Source: Chlamydiota bacterium (GTDB lineage: Bacteria > Chlamydiota > Chlamydiia > Chlamydiales > SM23-39). From it: a stretch of DNA of 16,281 bases. The stretch is from the NCBI GenBank assembly GCA_021772165.1, contig JAJFMM010000069.1, positions 1 through 16,281 of the forward strand, read 5' to 3'. Below the pieces are notes generated by a model, which saw nothing but the letters and a program-made list of their open reading frames with translations, was not told the DNA's origin and ran no database searches. Positions 1 to 7,068 of the stretch are shown one piece after another; position 1 is the first letter of the stretch; the number at the start of each line of letters is the position of its first letter. Position numbers and translations under genes: made by a program.

Positions 1-317
1 AAGGTCGCTTGCAGAATATTGATCTCATCGATGCGCGCTGCAGAGATGATTCCAACGCCATAAGCGATTGTAGGATCTGAGGTGAGCGTTTCATAGAGAG
101 CATCTCGAGCTTTGGCTCCGAGCTGCTTGCTATCGTTGAGGCGATCAATGAGTTTGTCGGAGGGTAGGATGCAAGCGGCGGCTACGACGGGTCCGGCTAA
201 CGGTCCTCGACCGGCTTCATCAATACCGGCAATGGCCTGAAATCCACGGTTACGCAAGCGCGATTCGTGAAAGGACATGCCTAAAAGTCGTTCGTGCTCT
301 TGAAATATACTCTGCAT
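1..317 (-). CDS. rnhB: Ribonuclease HII, N-terminal part (gene runs off the left edge)
   Basis: RNase HII cleaves the RNA strand of RNA-DNA hybrids and removes ribonucleotides misincorporated in DNA. Only the first 105 residues are in the window. They include the family signature GIDEAGRGPLAGPVV near residues 32-46, whose Asp and Glu are the first two metal-binding acidic residues. A later stretch, NDSKQLGAKAR, matches the usual 'DSKKLS' segment. The ATG at 315-317 is chosen because GAAGG lies 6 bases upstream in the loop of a hairpin; a second in-frame ATG 13 codons later (MSFHESRLR) is possible. It is the last gene of the minus-strand ribosomal-protein operon, 57 bases after rplS, as recalled for Chlamydia. 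Identification is secure; the remainder lies outside the window. Confidence 0.95.
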   Translation of the reverse strand, partial: MQSIFQEHERLLGMSFHESRLRNRGFQAIAGIDEAGRGPLAGPVVAAACILPSDKLIDRLNDSKQLGAKARDALYETLTSDPTIAYGVGIISAARIDEINILQAT

Positions 318-344
318 CTAAAACCTTCGTTTTTAGATGCAGAG
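310..344 (-). promoter_or_regulatory. Hairpin covering the rnhB start codon
   Basis: A perfect 14-bp inverted repeat (arms 310-323 and 331-344) encloses a 7-base loop. Read as minus-strand RNA, the loop carries the GAAGG ribosome binding site and the 3' arm contains the AUG of rnhB. Folding would therefore put the start codon in a duplex while leaving the Shine-Dalgarno sequence exposed in the loop. It lies between the rplS stop and rnhB. The position suggests translational control or partial attenuation of rnhB relative to the ribosomal genes. There is no T-run just after the 3' arm, so a plain terminator is less likely. Confidence 0.6.
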
Positions 345-374
345 CGTAGAGCTTCAGACAATAAATGAAAAGAT

Positions 375-815
375 TTACTGAGGAGATTCTTCTTCTGGAG
401 GCGTCGACTCTGGCTGAGCTGCTGGTGGCTCTGCTGGAATAGCTTTCTTCTTCTTCGCCGTCGCAAGGAATTGCTCTTTAATTTTCGTCGCTTTTCCTGA
501 CTTCCCTCTTAGGTAGTAGAGCTTGGCTCGGCGTACTTTGCCGGAGCGCATAACTTCAACTTGCGCAATACGGGGACTGTGGAGAAGAAAGACTCTTTCC
601 ATGTTCGATCCGTGTGCGTTGCGGTAAAGGGTAAATGTTTCAGAAAGACCGGTGCCCTTCTTTGCGATAACGACGCCTGTAAAGGCCTGAATTCTCTCTT
701 TGCCACCTTCAACAATGCGTGTCTGCACTCGGATAGTATCTCCGACACTGAATTGCGGTGGTGTTTGCTTGAGATAGGATCTTTCCAATTCTTCGATGAC
801 TGCTGTACGACTCAC
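375..815 (-). CDS. rplS: 50S ribosomal protein L19
   Basis: L19 sits at the 30S-50S interface of the ribosome. The 146 residues contain the L19 core: FSVGDTIRV near residues 22-30, then RIQAFTGVVIAKKG and the RAKLYYLRGKSGKATKIKE segment. The core ends by about residue 125. The last ~25 residues form a low-complexity tail rich in Pro, Glu and Ala, longer than in typical L19 proteins of ~115-120 residues. The start is GTG (813-815) and overlaps the trmD stop as GTGA. An AAGGAG site lies 8 bases upstream, inside trmD. The rpsP-trmD-rplS order is widely conserved. Identification is certain; the acidic tail is unexplained. Confidence 0.97.
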   Translation of the reverse strand: MSRTAVIEELERSYLKQTPPQFSVGDTIRVQTRIVEGGKERIQAFTGVVIAKKGTGLSETFTLYRNAHGSNMERVFLLHSPRIAQVEVMRSGKVRRAKLYYLRGKSGKATKIKEQFLATAKKKKAIPAEPPAAQPESTPPEEESPQ

Positions 816-1492
816 GTCTCTTCTCCTTTGACTAATTCGGGCCTAACCCGGATTGTTTTATTCATTGCTTGTCTGTTGCGCCATTTTCCAATTTCTTGAT
901 GGTTTCCCTGGCGCAAAACTTGCGGGACTTCCATTCCCTCGAACACTTCGGGGCGCGTGTAGTGTGGGGCGTCGAAAATCCCCTTTTCAAATGAATCGTT
1001 CTCCACAGCCTCGGGATGACCGATCACTTCCGGTATAAACCGAATGACCGCATCGACTAGTACGATGGCTGCCGCGCATCCATTTGTCAGCACGTAATCG
1101 CCTATACTGATCTCTTCATCGACTTCTTTTTCAACTACTCTCTCATCAATGCCTTCATAGTGCCCACAGAGTAGGATCAGATGTTCCTTTTCTGCTAGCT
1201 CTTTGCATTTGGCTGCATTGAGTGTCTTCCCCTGCGGCGAGAGGTAGACAACATGGGACTTTTCTCCCTTTACACTTCGGATCGCTCCTGCCACTGGCTG
1301 GGGAGCCATCACCATTCCAGGCCCGCCCCCAAAAGGGCGGTCATCGACCTTTTTATGCCGACTCTCTGAAAAATCGCGGATATCGATCAGATCGATCTCA
1401 ATCAGTCCACTCTTCCTAGCTCTGCTGACGATACTTGTATCGAACGGCCCCTGAAAATAGGCGGGAAAGAGAGAGAGAATATCGATCCGCAT
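812..1492 (-). CDS. trmD: tRNA (guanine37-N1)-methyltransferase TrmD
   Basis: TrmD methylates G37 of tRNAs that read CNN codons, using S-adenosylmethionine, and so prevents +1 frameshifting. The trefoil-knot SPOUT motifs are visible: DRPFGGGPGM at residues 51-60, LCGHYEGIDERV at 108-119, SIGDYVLT at 129-136, and DAPHYTRP at 174-181, whose Asp aligns with the catalytic aspartate of the family. At 226 residues the protein is shorter than the ~245-255 typical of other bacteria. The usual GGELPA segment of the SAM pocket reads NGCAAA here (residues 137-142). The gene starts with ATG 8 bases after rpsP and shows no strong ribosome binding site, so translation is probably coupled to rpsP. It overlaps rplS by 4 bases. 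Confidence 0.95.
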   Translation of the reverse strand: MRIDILSLFPAYFQGPFDTSIVSRARKSGLIEIDLIDIRDFSESRHKKVDDRPFGGGPGMVMAPQPVAGAIRSVKGEKSHVVYLSPQGKTLNAAKCKELAEKEHLILLCGHYEGIDERVVEKEVDEEISIGDYVLTNGCAAAIVLVDAVIRFIPEVIGHPEAVENDSFEKGIFDAPHYTRPEVFEGMEVPQVLRQGNHQEIGKWRNRQAMNKTIRVRPELVKGEET

Positions 1493-1500
1493 CGGTTCGC

Positions 1501-1815
1501 TTATTTCTTGTTGCGCTTTGCTCTTGCCTTATCGCGGCTAGCAACTTTTTTTGCTGCCATCTGCTTTGCGACGTCAGGTGCTGCGCGGCATACAAGATTT
1601 TTTACTCGGTCGCTGATTTTCGCGCCGTTGTCCAACCAAAATTGTAGACGCTCTGAGTTGAGCTGTACGTTCTTGTCATTTTCAACTAGAGGGTTGTACC
1701 AACCTAGTTTTTCAATGTATTTTCCGTCGCGGGGTGTACGCTCGTCAGTAACGACAACGCGGAAGGTTTGCCTGTTTTTGGAACCTTGCTGCCTCATGCG
1801 GATTGTTAACGCCAT
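1501..1815 (-). CDS. rpsP: 30S ribosomal protein S16
   Basis: S16 is an early-assembling protein of the small subunit. The protein begins MALTIRMRQQGSKNRQTFRV and continues with DGKYIEKLGWYNPL near residues 31-44, both diagnostic for S16. I chose the ATG at 1813-1815, giving 104 residues, because AGAGGA lies 8 bases upstream. A TTG two codons earlier would add Met-Asn but leaves only 2 bases to that site. The C-terminus is a Lys/Arg-rich tail. The length is above the common 80-90 residues because of this tail. The gene lies 28 bases after ffh and 8 bases before trmD, in the conserved ffh-rpsP-trmD-rplS order. Confidence 0.97.
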   Translation of the reverse strand: MALTIRMRQQGSKNRQTFRVVVTDERTPRDGKYIEKLGWYNPLVENDKNVQLNSERLQFWLDNGAKISDRVKNLVCRAAPDVAKQMAAKKVASRDKARAKRNKK

Positions 1816-1843
1816 ATTCAAATTCCTCTGTTTTCGACCTACC

Positions 1844-3193
1844 CTATTTGGGTGGCCATCCCATGTTCATCATATCGTTCAGGCCCATCTTTTTTGCCTG
1901 AGATTTCATATTCGGCATGCTCTTGAAAAGCTGCTTTACCCGTTTGAATCCTTTGACCATCCGGTTTACATCGTCTACGTGTACACCGCTTCCTGTTGCG
2001 ATGCGCTTGCGCCGGCCAACAGAGAGTTCGTCTTTCTCTTGCCGCTCTGATGGCGTCATGGAAAGGATAATCGCTTCGAGTTTCCCGAACTCTTTCTCAG
2101 AGAGATCTAGATCTCCGAGTGAGCTCATTCCTGGAATCATCTTCAGGATGCTCTTGAAGGAGCCCATTTTCTTAACCATGGACATCTGCTTCAGGTAATC
2201 CTCATAAGTGAAGGATGCCTTTCGCAGCTTCTTCTCAAGTTCTTCGCTCTCTTTTTCGTCGTAAGTTTCCTGCGCCTTCTTCACCAGGTTGATCACATCA
2301 CCCATGCCGAGGATACGGTCGGCCATAGAGCGAGGATTGAAAACCTGTAGATCGGTCGTTTTCTCTCCGACACCTTCAAACTTTAGCGGCTTCTTGGTCA
2401 CTTCACGGATCGAGATGGCCGCTCCTGCGCGGGCGTTACCATCGAGCATCGTGAGGATCGAGCCTGTAATCTGTACACGCTTGTCAAATTCCGCGGCTGT
2501 GCGGACTGCGTCTTGTCCTGTCGTCGCATTCGCAACAAAGAGCACTTCGCGCGGCTCTAACTCTTTTTTAACTTTCTCCAGCTCGACCATCAGCTCTTCG
2601 TCGAGATGTAGGCGTCCTGCCGTATCCACAAGAAGAATGTCGTAGCCTTCTGCTTTCGCTGTCTCCATCGCTTTTCGAGCGACTTTCAGAGGGTTGCTTT
2701 CACCAGGCATTGTAAAAACGGGCACGTCGATCGCTTGGCCCAATTTTTGCAGCTGCTCGATGGCAGCAGGTCTTTGCAGATCGCAAGCGGCCATTAAGAT
2801 GCGCTTGTGACTTTCCTTCTTCTGAATATGCAGCGCCAGTTTGGCGCAGGTCGTCGTTTTTCCGGAGCCTTGGAGGCCACAGAGCATGATGATGGAGAGC
2901 TTGCCATTGAGATCGAGGCTCTCTTCCTCAGTTCCCATGAAAGCTGCCAGCTCTTCATGAACCAGCTTGATGAACTGCTGTCCCGGAGAAACGGACTTCA
3001 GAACCTCAGATCCAACGGCTTTCTCGCGTACGCGCTTGACGAACTCGCCGGCCACGCCATAGTTGACGTCAGCGTCGAGCAGAGCGAGGCGTACCTGCCT
3101 TACCGCGTCAGACATATTCTCTTCCGAGAGTACTTTCTGCCCGCGTAGGCTGGAGAAGACAGATTGAAGCTTGTCGGTCAGTCCCTGAAACAT
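1844..3193 (-). CDS. ffh: Signal recognition particle GTPase Ffh (SRP54)
   Basis: Ffh binds 4.5S RNA and signal sequences emerging from the ribosome and, with FtsY, targets them to the Sec translocon. The 449 residues follow the N-G-M plan: a helical N domain (1-~95), a GTPase G domain with P-loop GLQGSGKT (106-113), DLQRPAA (138-144) and DTAGR (190-194), then a Met-rich M domain (~320-449). The M domain carries MIPGM and the RNA-binding segment with SGVHVDDVNRMVKGF. Two GTPase motifs deviate: the usual TKxD guanine motif is TMLD (248-251), and the usual Asp of 'DAxTGQD' is Asn222. The ATG at 3191-3193 lacks a good ribosome binding site. A candidate promoter lies just upstream, in the end of prmC. 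Confidence 0.97.
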   Translation of the reverse strand: MFQGLTDKLQSVFSSLRGQKVLSEENMSDAVRQVRLALLDADVNYGVAGEFVKRVREKAVGSEVLKSVSPGQQFIKLVHEELAAFMGTEEESLDLNGKLSIIMLCGLQGSGKTTTCAKLALHIQKKESHKRILMAACDLQRPAAIEQLQKLGQAIDVPVFTMPGESNPLKVARKAMETAKAEGYDILLVDTAGRLHLDEELMVELEKVKKELEPREVLFVANATTGQDAVRTAAEFDKRVQITGSILTMLDGNARAGAAISIREVTKKPLKFEGVGEKTTDLQVFNPRSMADRILGMGDVINLVKKAQETYDEKESEELEKKLRKASFTYEDYLKQMSMVKKMGSFKSILKMIPGMSSLGDLDLSEKEFGKLEAIILSMTPSERQEKDELSVGRRKRIATGSGVHVDDVNRMVKGFKRVKQLFKSMPNMKSQAKKMGLNDMMNMGWPPK

Positions 3194-3231
3194 ATTTTTG
3201 TTAAGGCCAAAAGGGTTCTTTTTAGAGAAAT

Positions 3232-3261
3232 AGAATAAAGGAAAAAATCATTCGATTTCAA
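3232..3261 (-). promoter_or_regulatory. Candidate sigma70-type promoter for ffh-rpsP-trmD-rplS-rnhB
   Basis: On the minus strand TTGAAA (3256-3261) is followed after 18 bases by TATTCT (3232-3237), 39 bases before the ffh ATG. The -35 matches consensus at 5 of 6 positions and the -10 at 4 of 6. The -35 sits inside the last codons of prmC. This would let the distal ribosomal genes be transcribed separately from rpmE2-prfA-prmC. It is a sequence match only. Confidence 0.35.
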
Positions 3262-4096
3262 GGAAAAAGAAACGGTCTTTCTCGGCCCAGTCTTTTAGGA
3301 GCCTACTCCGACGCCACGGCAATGGACTAAAAATTTCTTGAACAGCCGGTCCCTGCCCCTCTCCGATCTCAAAAAAGATCTGAGCGCCGGGTCTTAAAAA
3401 AGGAGGAAGTTCGCGGGCAATCCTCTCGTAAAATTCCGTTCCCCTCTCTCCGCCAAGAAGCGCCGAGCGCGGCTCAAAATCGCGTACTCCGGGATCCAGC
3501 TCCTCATATTCTTTTTGTGAAATGTAGGGAGGGTTACAAATGATGAAATCCGCCGTTTCTCCAAAAAAAGGCTCTAAAAGATCTCCTTGTCGGAAATCAA
3601 CCTCCAAATTATTTGCCTCAGCGTTCTTTTTAGCCAAGGCCAGAGCTTTGGGGCAAATATCGGAAAGGGAAACGCTCAGCTCGGAAACTGCCTTCTTCAG
3701 ACTCAGGCCAATGCAGCCCGATCCGGTGCATAAATCCCAAAGAGTGCGACCTGAAGAGGGCCTTTCTTTGATTCTTTTAGCGATGAGATCGACGAGAATC
3801 TCCGTCTCCTGCCTTGGAATCAGCACATCTGGCGTAATGGCGAGCTGACAGTGATAGAATTCGATCTCTCCGAGGATCTGCTCGAGAGGCTCTCCAGTTG
3901 ATCGGCGCTTGAGCAGAGAGCGCATCTTTTCCAGATCGGTTTCGAAGAGCGGGCGATCGTGCTGCAGGTAGAGGTCCATTCTCTTCACACCCAAAACCGA
4001 GGCGAGCAGCTCTTCTGCAGAGCGTCTTGATCGGTCGAGCTTTTTCTCAGAGAGAAAAGCTGTGGAAAGAGTCAGCACTTCTGCAATCGTCTTCAC
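3248..4096 (-). CDS. prmC: Release factor glutamine N5-methyltransferase PrmC (HemK)
   Basis: PrmC methylates the glutamine of the GGQ motif in peptide release factors. The 282 residues show a helical N-terminal substrate-recognition domain (1-~85), then a class I SAM-dependent methyltransferase domain. That domain has the SAM loop LCTGSGCIG (122-130) and the active-site NPPY (188-191) followed by ISQKEYEELDPGVRDFEPRS, typical of PrmC. The SAM loop has Cys in place of the common Gly (DLGTGSG becomes DLCTGSG). The start is GTG (4094-4096), overlapping the stop of prfA as GTGA. This enzyme is therefore translationally coupled to its own substrate, a common arrangement. Confidence 0.96.
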   Translation of the reverse strand: MKTIAEVLTLSTAFLSEKKLDRSRRSAEELLASVLGVKRMDLYLQHDRPLFETDLEKMRSLLKRRSTGEPLEQILGEIEFYHCQLAITPDVLIPRQETEILVDLIAKRIKERPSSGRTLWDLCTGSGCIGLSLKKAVSELSVSLSDICPKALALAKKNAEANNLEVDFRQGDLLEPFFGETADFIICNPPYISQKEYEELDPGVRDFEPRSALLGGERGTEFYERIARELPPFLRPGAQIFFEIGEGQGPAVQEIFSPLPWRRSRLLKDWAEKDRFFFLEIE

Positions 4097-5154
4097 TCTT
4101 TGAGTTTCTCCTGATAGAAGTGAGAGACCAGAGGGCTCGTTAGCTCATCGAGATCGCCTTCCATAATCCGATCGAGTTTATAGAGAGTCAGATCGATGCG
4201 ATGGTCTGTGATGCGGTTCTGAGGATAGTTGTAGGTACGAATTCTCTCAGAGCGATCGCCGCTGCCGACCTGAGTCGATCTCAGCGCCGCCATCTCTAGA
4301 TCAGCTTTGCGCCTCTGCTCTTCTGCGATTTTAGCAGAGAGAAGGCGCATGGCTTGATCTTTGTTCTTGTGCTGGCTCCTCTCAGCTTGGCAAGCGACGA
4401 CGGTGCCGGTTGGCAAGTGAGTGATCCTAACAGCGGAATCGGTCGTATTGACGTGCTGGCCACCAGCTCCTGATGAGCGATAGGTGTCGATCCGAAGATC
4501 TTTTTCATCGATATCGATCTCTTCTTCGCTCGGCTCCATGAGAACAGCGACGGTCACAGCCGACGTGTGCACTCTACCCTGCGTCTCCGTATCAGGGACG
4601 CGCTGCACTCGATGACCCCCTGCCTCAAACTGCATCAAGCGAAAGACAAACTGACCGGACATAGAGAAGATATATTCTCTGTATCCACCCAGATCTGCCG
4701 CCGAAGTAGAGATCACTTCCGTCTTCCAGCCCTTTGCATCGGCGTAGTTGCGATACATGCGGGCACAGTCTGCTACAAAAAGCGCAGCTTCTTCGCCCCC
4801 AGTGCCGGCTCGAATCTCTAAGATGATGTTTCGGCTATCGCGAGGATCGGGAGGCACGAGAAGAATTTCTACCTTCTTAAGTAGTGCGGGTTCCCTCTCT
4901 TCGAGCTGCTTGAGATCGTCTCGAACCATCTGCAAAAGATCTGGATCTTTTTCAGTCTCAAGCAGATGGCGATTCTCAGAGACTCCCTTCTGAACAAGCC
5001 GGTACTCATCCCAGATCTCCTTTAGTTCGGAAAGCTGAGCATGCTCCTGTGTCAAGAGACGATAAGACTTCTGATCAGCGACCGAATCGGGCTGACCCAG
5101 AGCTTGCTCGACCTCTTGGAGTCGAAGCAAAAGCCTTTGGATTTTTTCTTCCAT
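4093..5154 (-). CDS. prfA: Peptide chain release factor 1
   Basis: RF1 reads UAA and UAG stop codons and triggers peptide release. The 353 residues match the family length. The GGQ motif that enters the peptidyl-transferase centre is at 231-233 in SSGAGGQHVN. The codon-recognition loop HRVQRVPDTETQGR has the PxT form (Pro187-Asp-Thr189) of RF1, not the SPF of RF2. The N-terminal coiled region (1-~95) and the RAGTGGEEA segment near 115-123 are also typical. The ATG at 5152-5154 lies 11 bases after rpmE2. PrmC, encoded next with a 4-base overlap, should methylate Gln233. Confidence 0.97.
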   Translation of the reverse strand: MEEKIQRLLLRLQEVEQALGQPDSVADQKSYRLLTQEHAQLSELKEIWDEYRLVQKGVSENRHLLETEKDPDLLQMVRDDLKQLEEREPALLKKVEILLVPPDPRDSRNIILEIRAGTGGEEAALFVADCARMYRNYADAKGWKTEVISTSAADLGGYREYIFSMSGQFVFRLMQFEAGGHRVQRVPDTETQGRVHTSAVTVAVLMEPSEEEIDIDEKDLRIDTYRSSGAGGQHVNTTDSAVRITHLPTGTVVACQAERSQHKNKDQAMRLLSAKIAEEQRRKADLEMAALRSTQVGSGDRSERIRTYNYPQNRITDHRIDLTLYKLDRIMEGDLDELTSPLVSHFYQEKLKE

Positions 5155-5165
5155 GGGAAGAATTC

Positions 5166-5480
5166 TTACTTCTTCTTAGGTTTGAGTTGGGCTTTTTTAG
5201 CTTCTTCTTGCTTTTCCTGATCCGCTTTAGACTGCTCACGTTTGCGCTCATATTTCTTCGTGAACTTGTCAATACGACCCTCAGTATCCATAAGTGAGGT
5301 CGATTTTGTGTAAAAAGGATGAGAAGCTGAAGAGACAGGAACCCGAACGAGCGGATACTCTTTACCTTCAAATGTTTCTGTTAAATCTGAACGCAAGGTA
5401 CTACCGATCAGGAAGTTAGTTCCCGTAGACGAGTCTACGAAGAGGACTGGGCCGTATGCCGGATGTGTATTTTCTTTCAT
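5166..5480 (-). CDS. rpmE2: 50S ribosomal protein L31, type B (cysteine-free)
   Basis: L31 bridges the two ribosomal subunits. The 104-residue protein starts MKENTHPAYGPVLFVDSSTG. It contains ASHPFYTKSTSLMDTEGRIDKF, the usual L31 C-terminal core. It has no cysteine, so it is the zinc-independent type B form rather than the CxxC form. The last ~30 residues are a Lys/Glu/Gln-rich tail. I place the start at the ATG 5478-5480 because AGGAG lies 4 bases upstream. An upstream extension of the same open frame (to 5555) has no L31 similarity and overlaps the divergent intergenic region. It is the first gene of the minus-strand operon. Confidence 0.95.
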   Translation of the reverse strand: MKENTHPAYGPVLFVDSSTGTNFLIGSTLRSDLTETFEGKEYPLVRVPVSSASHPFYTKSTSLMDTEGRIDKFTKKYERKREQSKADQEKQEEAKKAQLKPKKK

Positions 5481-5567
5481 GAAGCTCCTATAGAATACAA
5501 TACAATTTGCGTTAAAAGCATACCGTTGCGCTGGCAAAAAAACAAGTTTTCTCACAAAATCGTGAAT
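5481..5567. promoter_or_regulatory. Divergent intergenic region between rpmE2 and the rhomboid-like gene
   Basis: These 87 AT-rich bases must carry the promoter of the minus-strand operon and probably one for the plus-strand gene. On the minus strand TTGTTT, then 17 bases, then TATGCT is the best-spaced pair I see, a weak match. On the plus strand two overlapping TACAAT hexamers (5496-5501 and 5501-5506) are good -10 elements without a convincing -35. Neither is certain. Confidence 0.35.
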
Positions 5568-6359
5568 ATGGACCCATCCAACAACCGCTATACCCCTGAG
5601 ATTACACCGCCCTCTTTAAGAGGATTGCTCTTTGCATTGGGATTCGGAGGCATCTGCTCCGGACTCTTTTTCAAAACCGCCACCCAAGCCTTTGGACTCT
5701 CCTACACAGGAATCATCCAAGGAAAGCTTTGGCAGCTGGTGACCTATCCGTTTGTTTTGGGAGGTCCCCTCAGCTGGTGGTCGCTTCTGATCCTATCTTT
5801 AGAGGTGCTATTTCTCTGGGTCTACAGCGCATCGATCATTGAGCAGAAGGGTTCAAAATCCTTTCTCTTCCTCTTTCTGGGCTCGACGGTTTTTGCAGGG
5901 CTAGCGACGCTAGGCCTCCAATCCCCGACAGTCCTAATCGGAATGGCTCCCCTCTTCCTTGCCATCATGGTCACTTGGATGCAACTTCACCCGGGAGCCA
6001 CCCTACTCATCCTGGGGTTCTCCGTGAAAGCGAGCGTGCTCATTACAGGTTTTATTGGATTCGATCTTCTTATCCATTTTTCCCAGAATGACTGGACCTC
6101 TCTGGTTGCGAATGGCAGCGGCGCCCTTTTTGGTTACCTCTACTACAAGCTCCCCTTTCTCACTCGAAGCAGATCAAAGACGCTGCAACGAGCCAAAATC
6201 TACGACATTCGCTCAGGCAGACCTGTTCTAGATGACGCGAAATTCATGGATGCGATGCTTGCTCGTATTTCGCTCAGCGGGGAAAACTCCCTCTCTGAGG
6301 ATGAGAAGCGACGGATGCAGGAGATTTCGCAAAAAAATCGCCTGGAAGAGAACAAGTAA
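5568..6359 (+). CDS. Rhomboid-fold membrane protein, probably catalytically inactive
   Basis: The 263-residue protein (from the ATG at 5568) has about six hydrophobic segments between residues 17 and 195. Rhomboid hallmarks are present: GKLWQLVTYPFVLGG (52-66) matches the conserved first-loop segment, and ANGSGALFGYLYY (181-193) matches the last transmembrane helix, normally AHxxGALxG. The C-terminal tail (about 222-256) resembles a small domain seen after many bacterial rhomboids (DUF6576-like: ISxxGxxSLSxxEKxxM). The serine-protease residues are missing. The GxSG position reads GMAP (125-128), so Ser becomes Ala127, and the helix-6 His is Asn182. It is therefore probably a pseudoprotease that binds rather than cuts membrane proteins. 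A GTG two codons upstream is an alternative start; neither has a clear ribosome binding site. Confidence 0.75.
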   Translation: MDPSNNRYTPEITPPSLRGLLFALGFGGICSGLFFKTATQAFGLSYTGIIQGKLWQLVTYPFVLGGPLSWWSLLILSLEVLFLWVYSASIIEQKGSKSFLFLFLGSTVFAGLATLGLQSPTVLIGMAPLFLAIMVTWMQLHPGATLLILGFSVKASVLITGFIGFDLLIHFSQNDWTSLVANGSGALFGYLYYKLPFLTRSRSKTLQRAKIYDIRSGRPVLDDAKFMDAMLARISLSGENSLSEDEKRRMQEISQKNRLEENK

Positions 6360-6581
6360 TCAGCAATTAGCTCGAAGGAGCGCTGCTTGAGCTACCTGAA
6401 GACCATCTAAAATCCCCTCTTCATAACGAAAGTGGGGATGATTTTCGAGCTGAGGAAAATCGTTCGGTTGCAGAATATCATCCGACGTTGCAGTTGGAAC
6501 AATGCGACGAGCTAGAGTCAGCAATTTCACTCTCTGCTGTTCTACGAGCTCCTGCATCAACGCGGCAATCTCACTCTCCAT
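6360..6581 (-). CDS. Small conserved-looking protein of unknown function, 73 residues
   Basis: I do not recognise this family. The protein begins with a helical, charged segment (MESEIAALMQELVEQQRVKLL), then a Pro/Asp/Asn-rich middle (DDILQPNDFPQLENHPHFRYEEG) and ends in a short helix (ILDGLQVAQAALLRANC). There is no signal peptide or membrane segment. I accept it as real because AGAGGA lies 7 bases before the ATG. It also overlaps the end of tadA by 11 bases in the same direction, as expected for the third gene of a coupled unit. Its stop codon abuts the stop of the convergent rhomboid-like gene with no base between, so no terminator fits between them. Confidence 0.7.
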   Translation of the reverse strand: MESEIAALMQELVEQQRVKLLTLARRIVPTATSDDILQPNDFPQLENHPHFRYEEGILDGLQVAQAALLRANC

Positions 6582-7068
6582 GTCTCTTCCTCTGCTTTTG
6601 AAAAAAAGAGCGCATCAGATCGGCTGCCTCTTCCTGCAAGATGCCGCTCGCGATCTCAACTTCATGAATTGGATGCTTCTCGGAAAAAAGATCGACCCAA
6701 CTTCCATTCGCACCAACTCTGAGATCGGGCGCTGCCCAAACAAGCCTTTTAAGGCGCGAGACGAACATCGCTCCCGCGCACATAGAACAGGGCTCTAGCG
6801 TACAATAGAGTGTAGCATCGCTCAGACGCCAGTTCTCGACATGAGCCGCACCGGCGCTGAGACAGAGCATCTCTGCATGAGCTGTCGCATCAGAGAGGAG
6901 CTCGACCTGATTTCTCCCTCGCGCCACAATCTTATTGTCGACGACGAGAACAGCACCGACAGGCACCTCATCTTCATCAAACGCTCTCCTAGCTTCCTTC
7001 AACGCCTCTCGCATAAATGCAGCGTCGCGAAGGGACGGATCTGATAGCTTCTGCAGATCTAACGTCAT
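6571..7068 (-). CDS. tadA: tRNA-specific adenosine deaminase TadA
   Basis: TadA deaminates the wobble adenosine of tRNA-Arg(ACG) to inosine so that one tRNA reads CGU, CGC and CGA. The 165 residues hold the zinc deaminase signature: HAE at 64-66 (zinc-binding His, proton-shuttling Glu) and PCSMCAGA at 93-100 (Cys94, Cys97). GANGSWVDLF (~119-128) stands where TadA usually has GAAGS. The N-terminus has about 15 residues before the usual TadA start. The ATG overlaps the stop of the upstream gene as ATGA. Position beside rpsO-pnp, with the upstream coiled-coil gene, agrees with what I recall of Chlamydia (CT844). A generic cytidine deaminase is less likely given the motif spacing. Confidence 0.93.
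   Translation of the reverse strand: MTLDLQKLSDPSLRDAAFMREALKEARRAFDEDEVPVGAVLVVDNKIVARGRNQVELLSDATAHAEMLCLSAGAAHVENWRLSDATLYCTLEPCSMCAGAMFVSRLKRLVWAAPDLRVGANGSWVDLFSEKHPIHEVEIASGILQEEAADLMRSFFQKQRKRHGE

Noticed and set aside
561..899. Plus-strand open frame of 112 codons across rplS/trmD
   Set aside because: It is antisense to two well-identified genes and its protein has no sensible composition or start site.
1508..2050. Plus-strand open frame of 180 codons opposite rpsP and ffh
   Set aside because: It lies fully opposite rpsP and the ffh C-terminus; Cys/Phe/Arg-rich translation typical of an antisense shadow.
5481..5555. N-terminal extension of L31 up to 5555
   Set aside because: The extra residues have no L31 similarity, and the ATG at 5480 has an AGGAG site. 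The extension covers the likely promoter region.
5463..5567. N-terminal extension of the rhomboid-like protein from 5463
   Set aside because: It overlaps the 5' end of rpmE2 in antisense and adds no membrane or signal sequence; the ATG at 5568 fits the family better.
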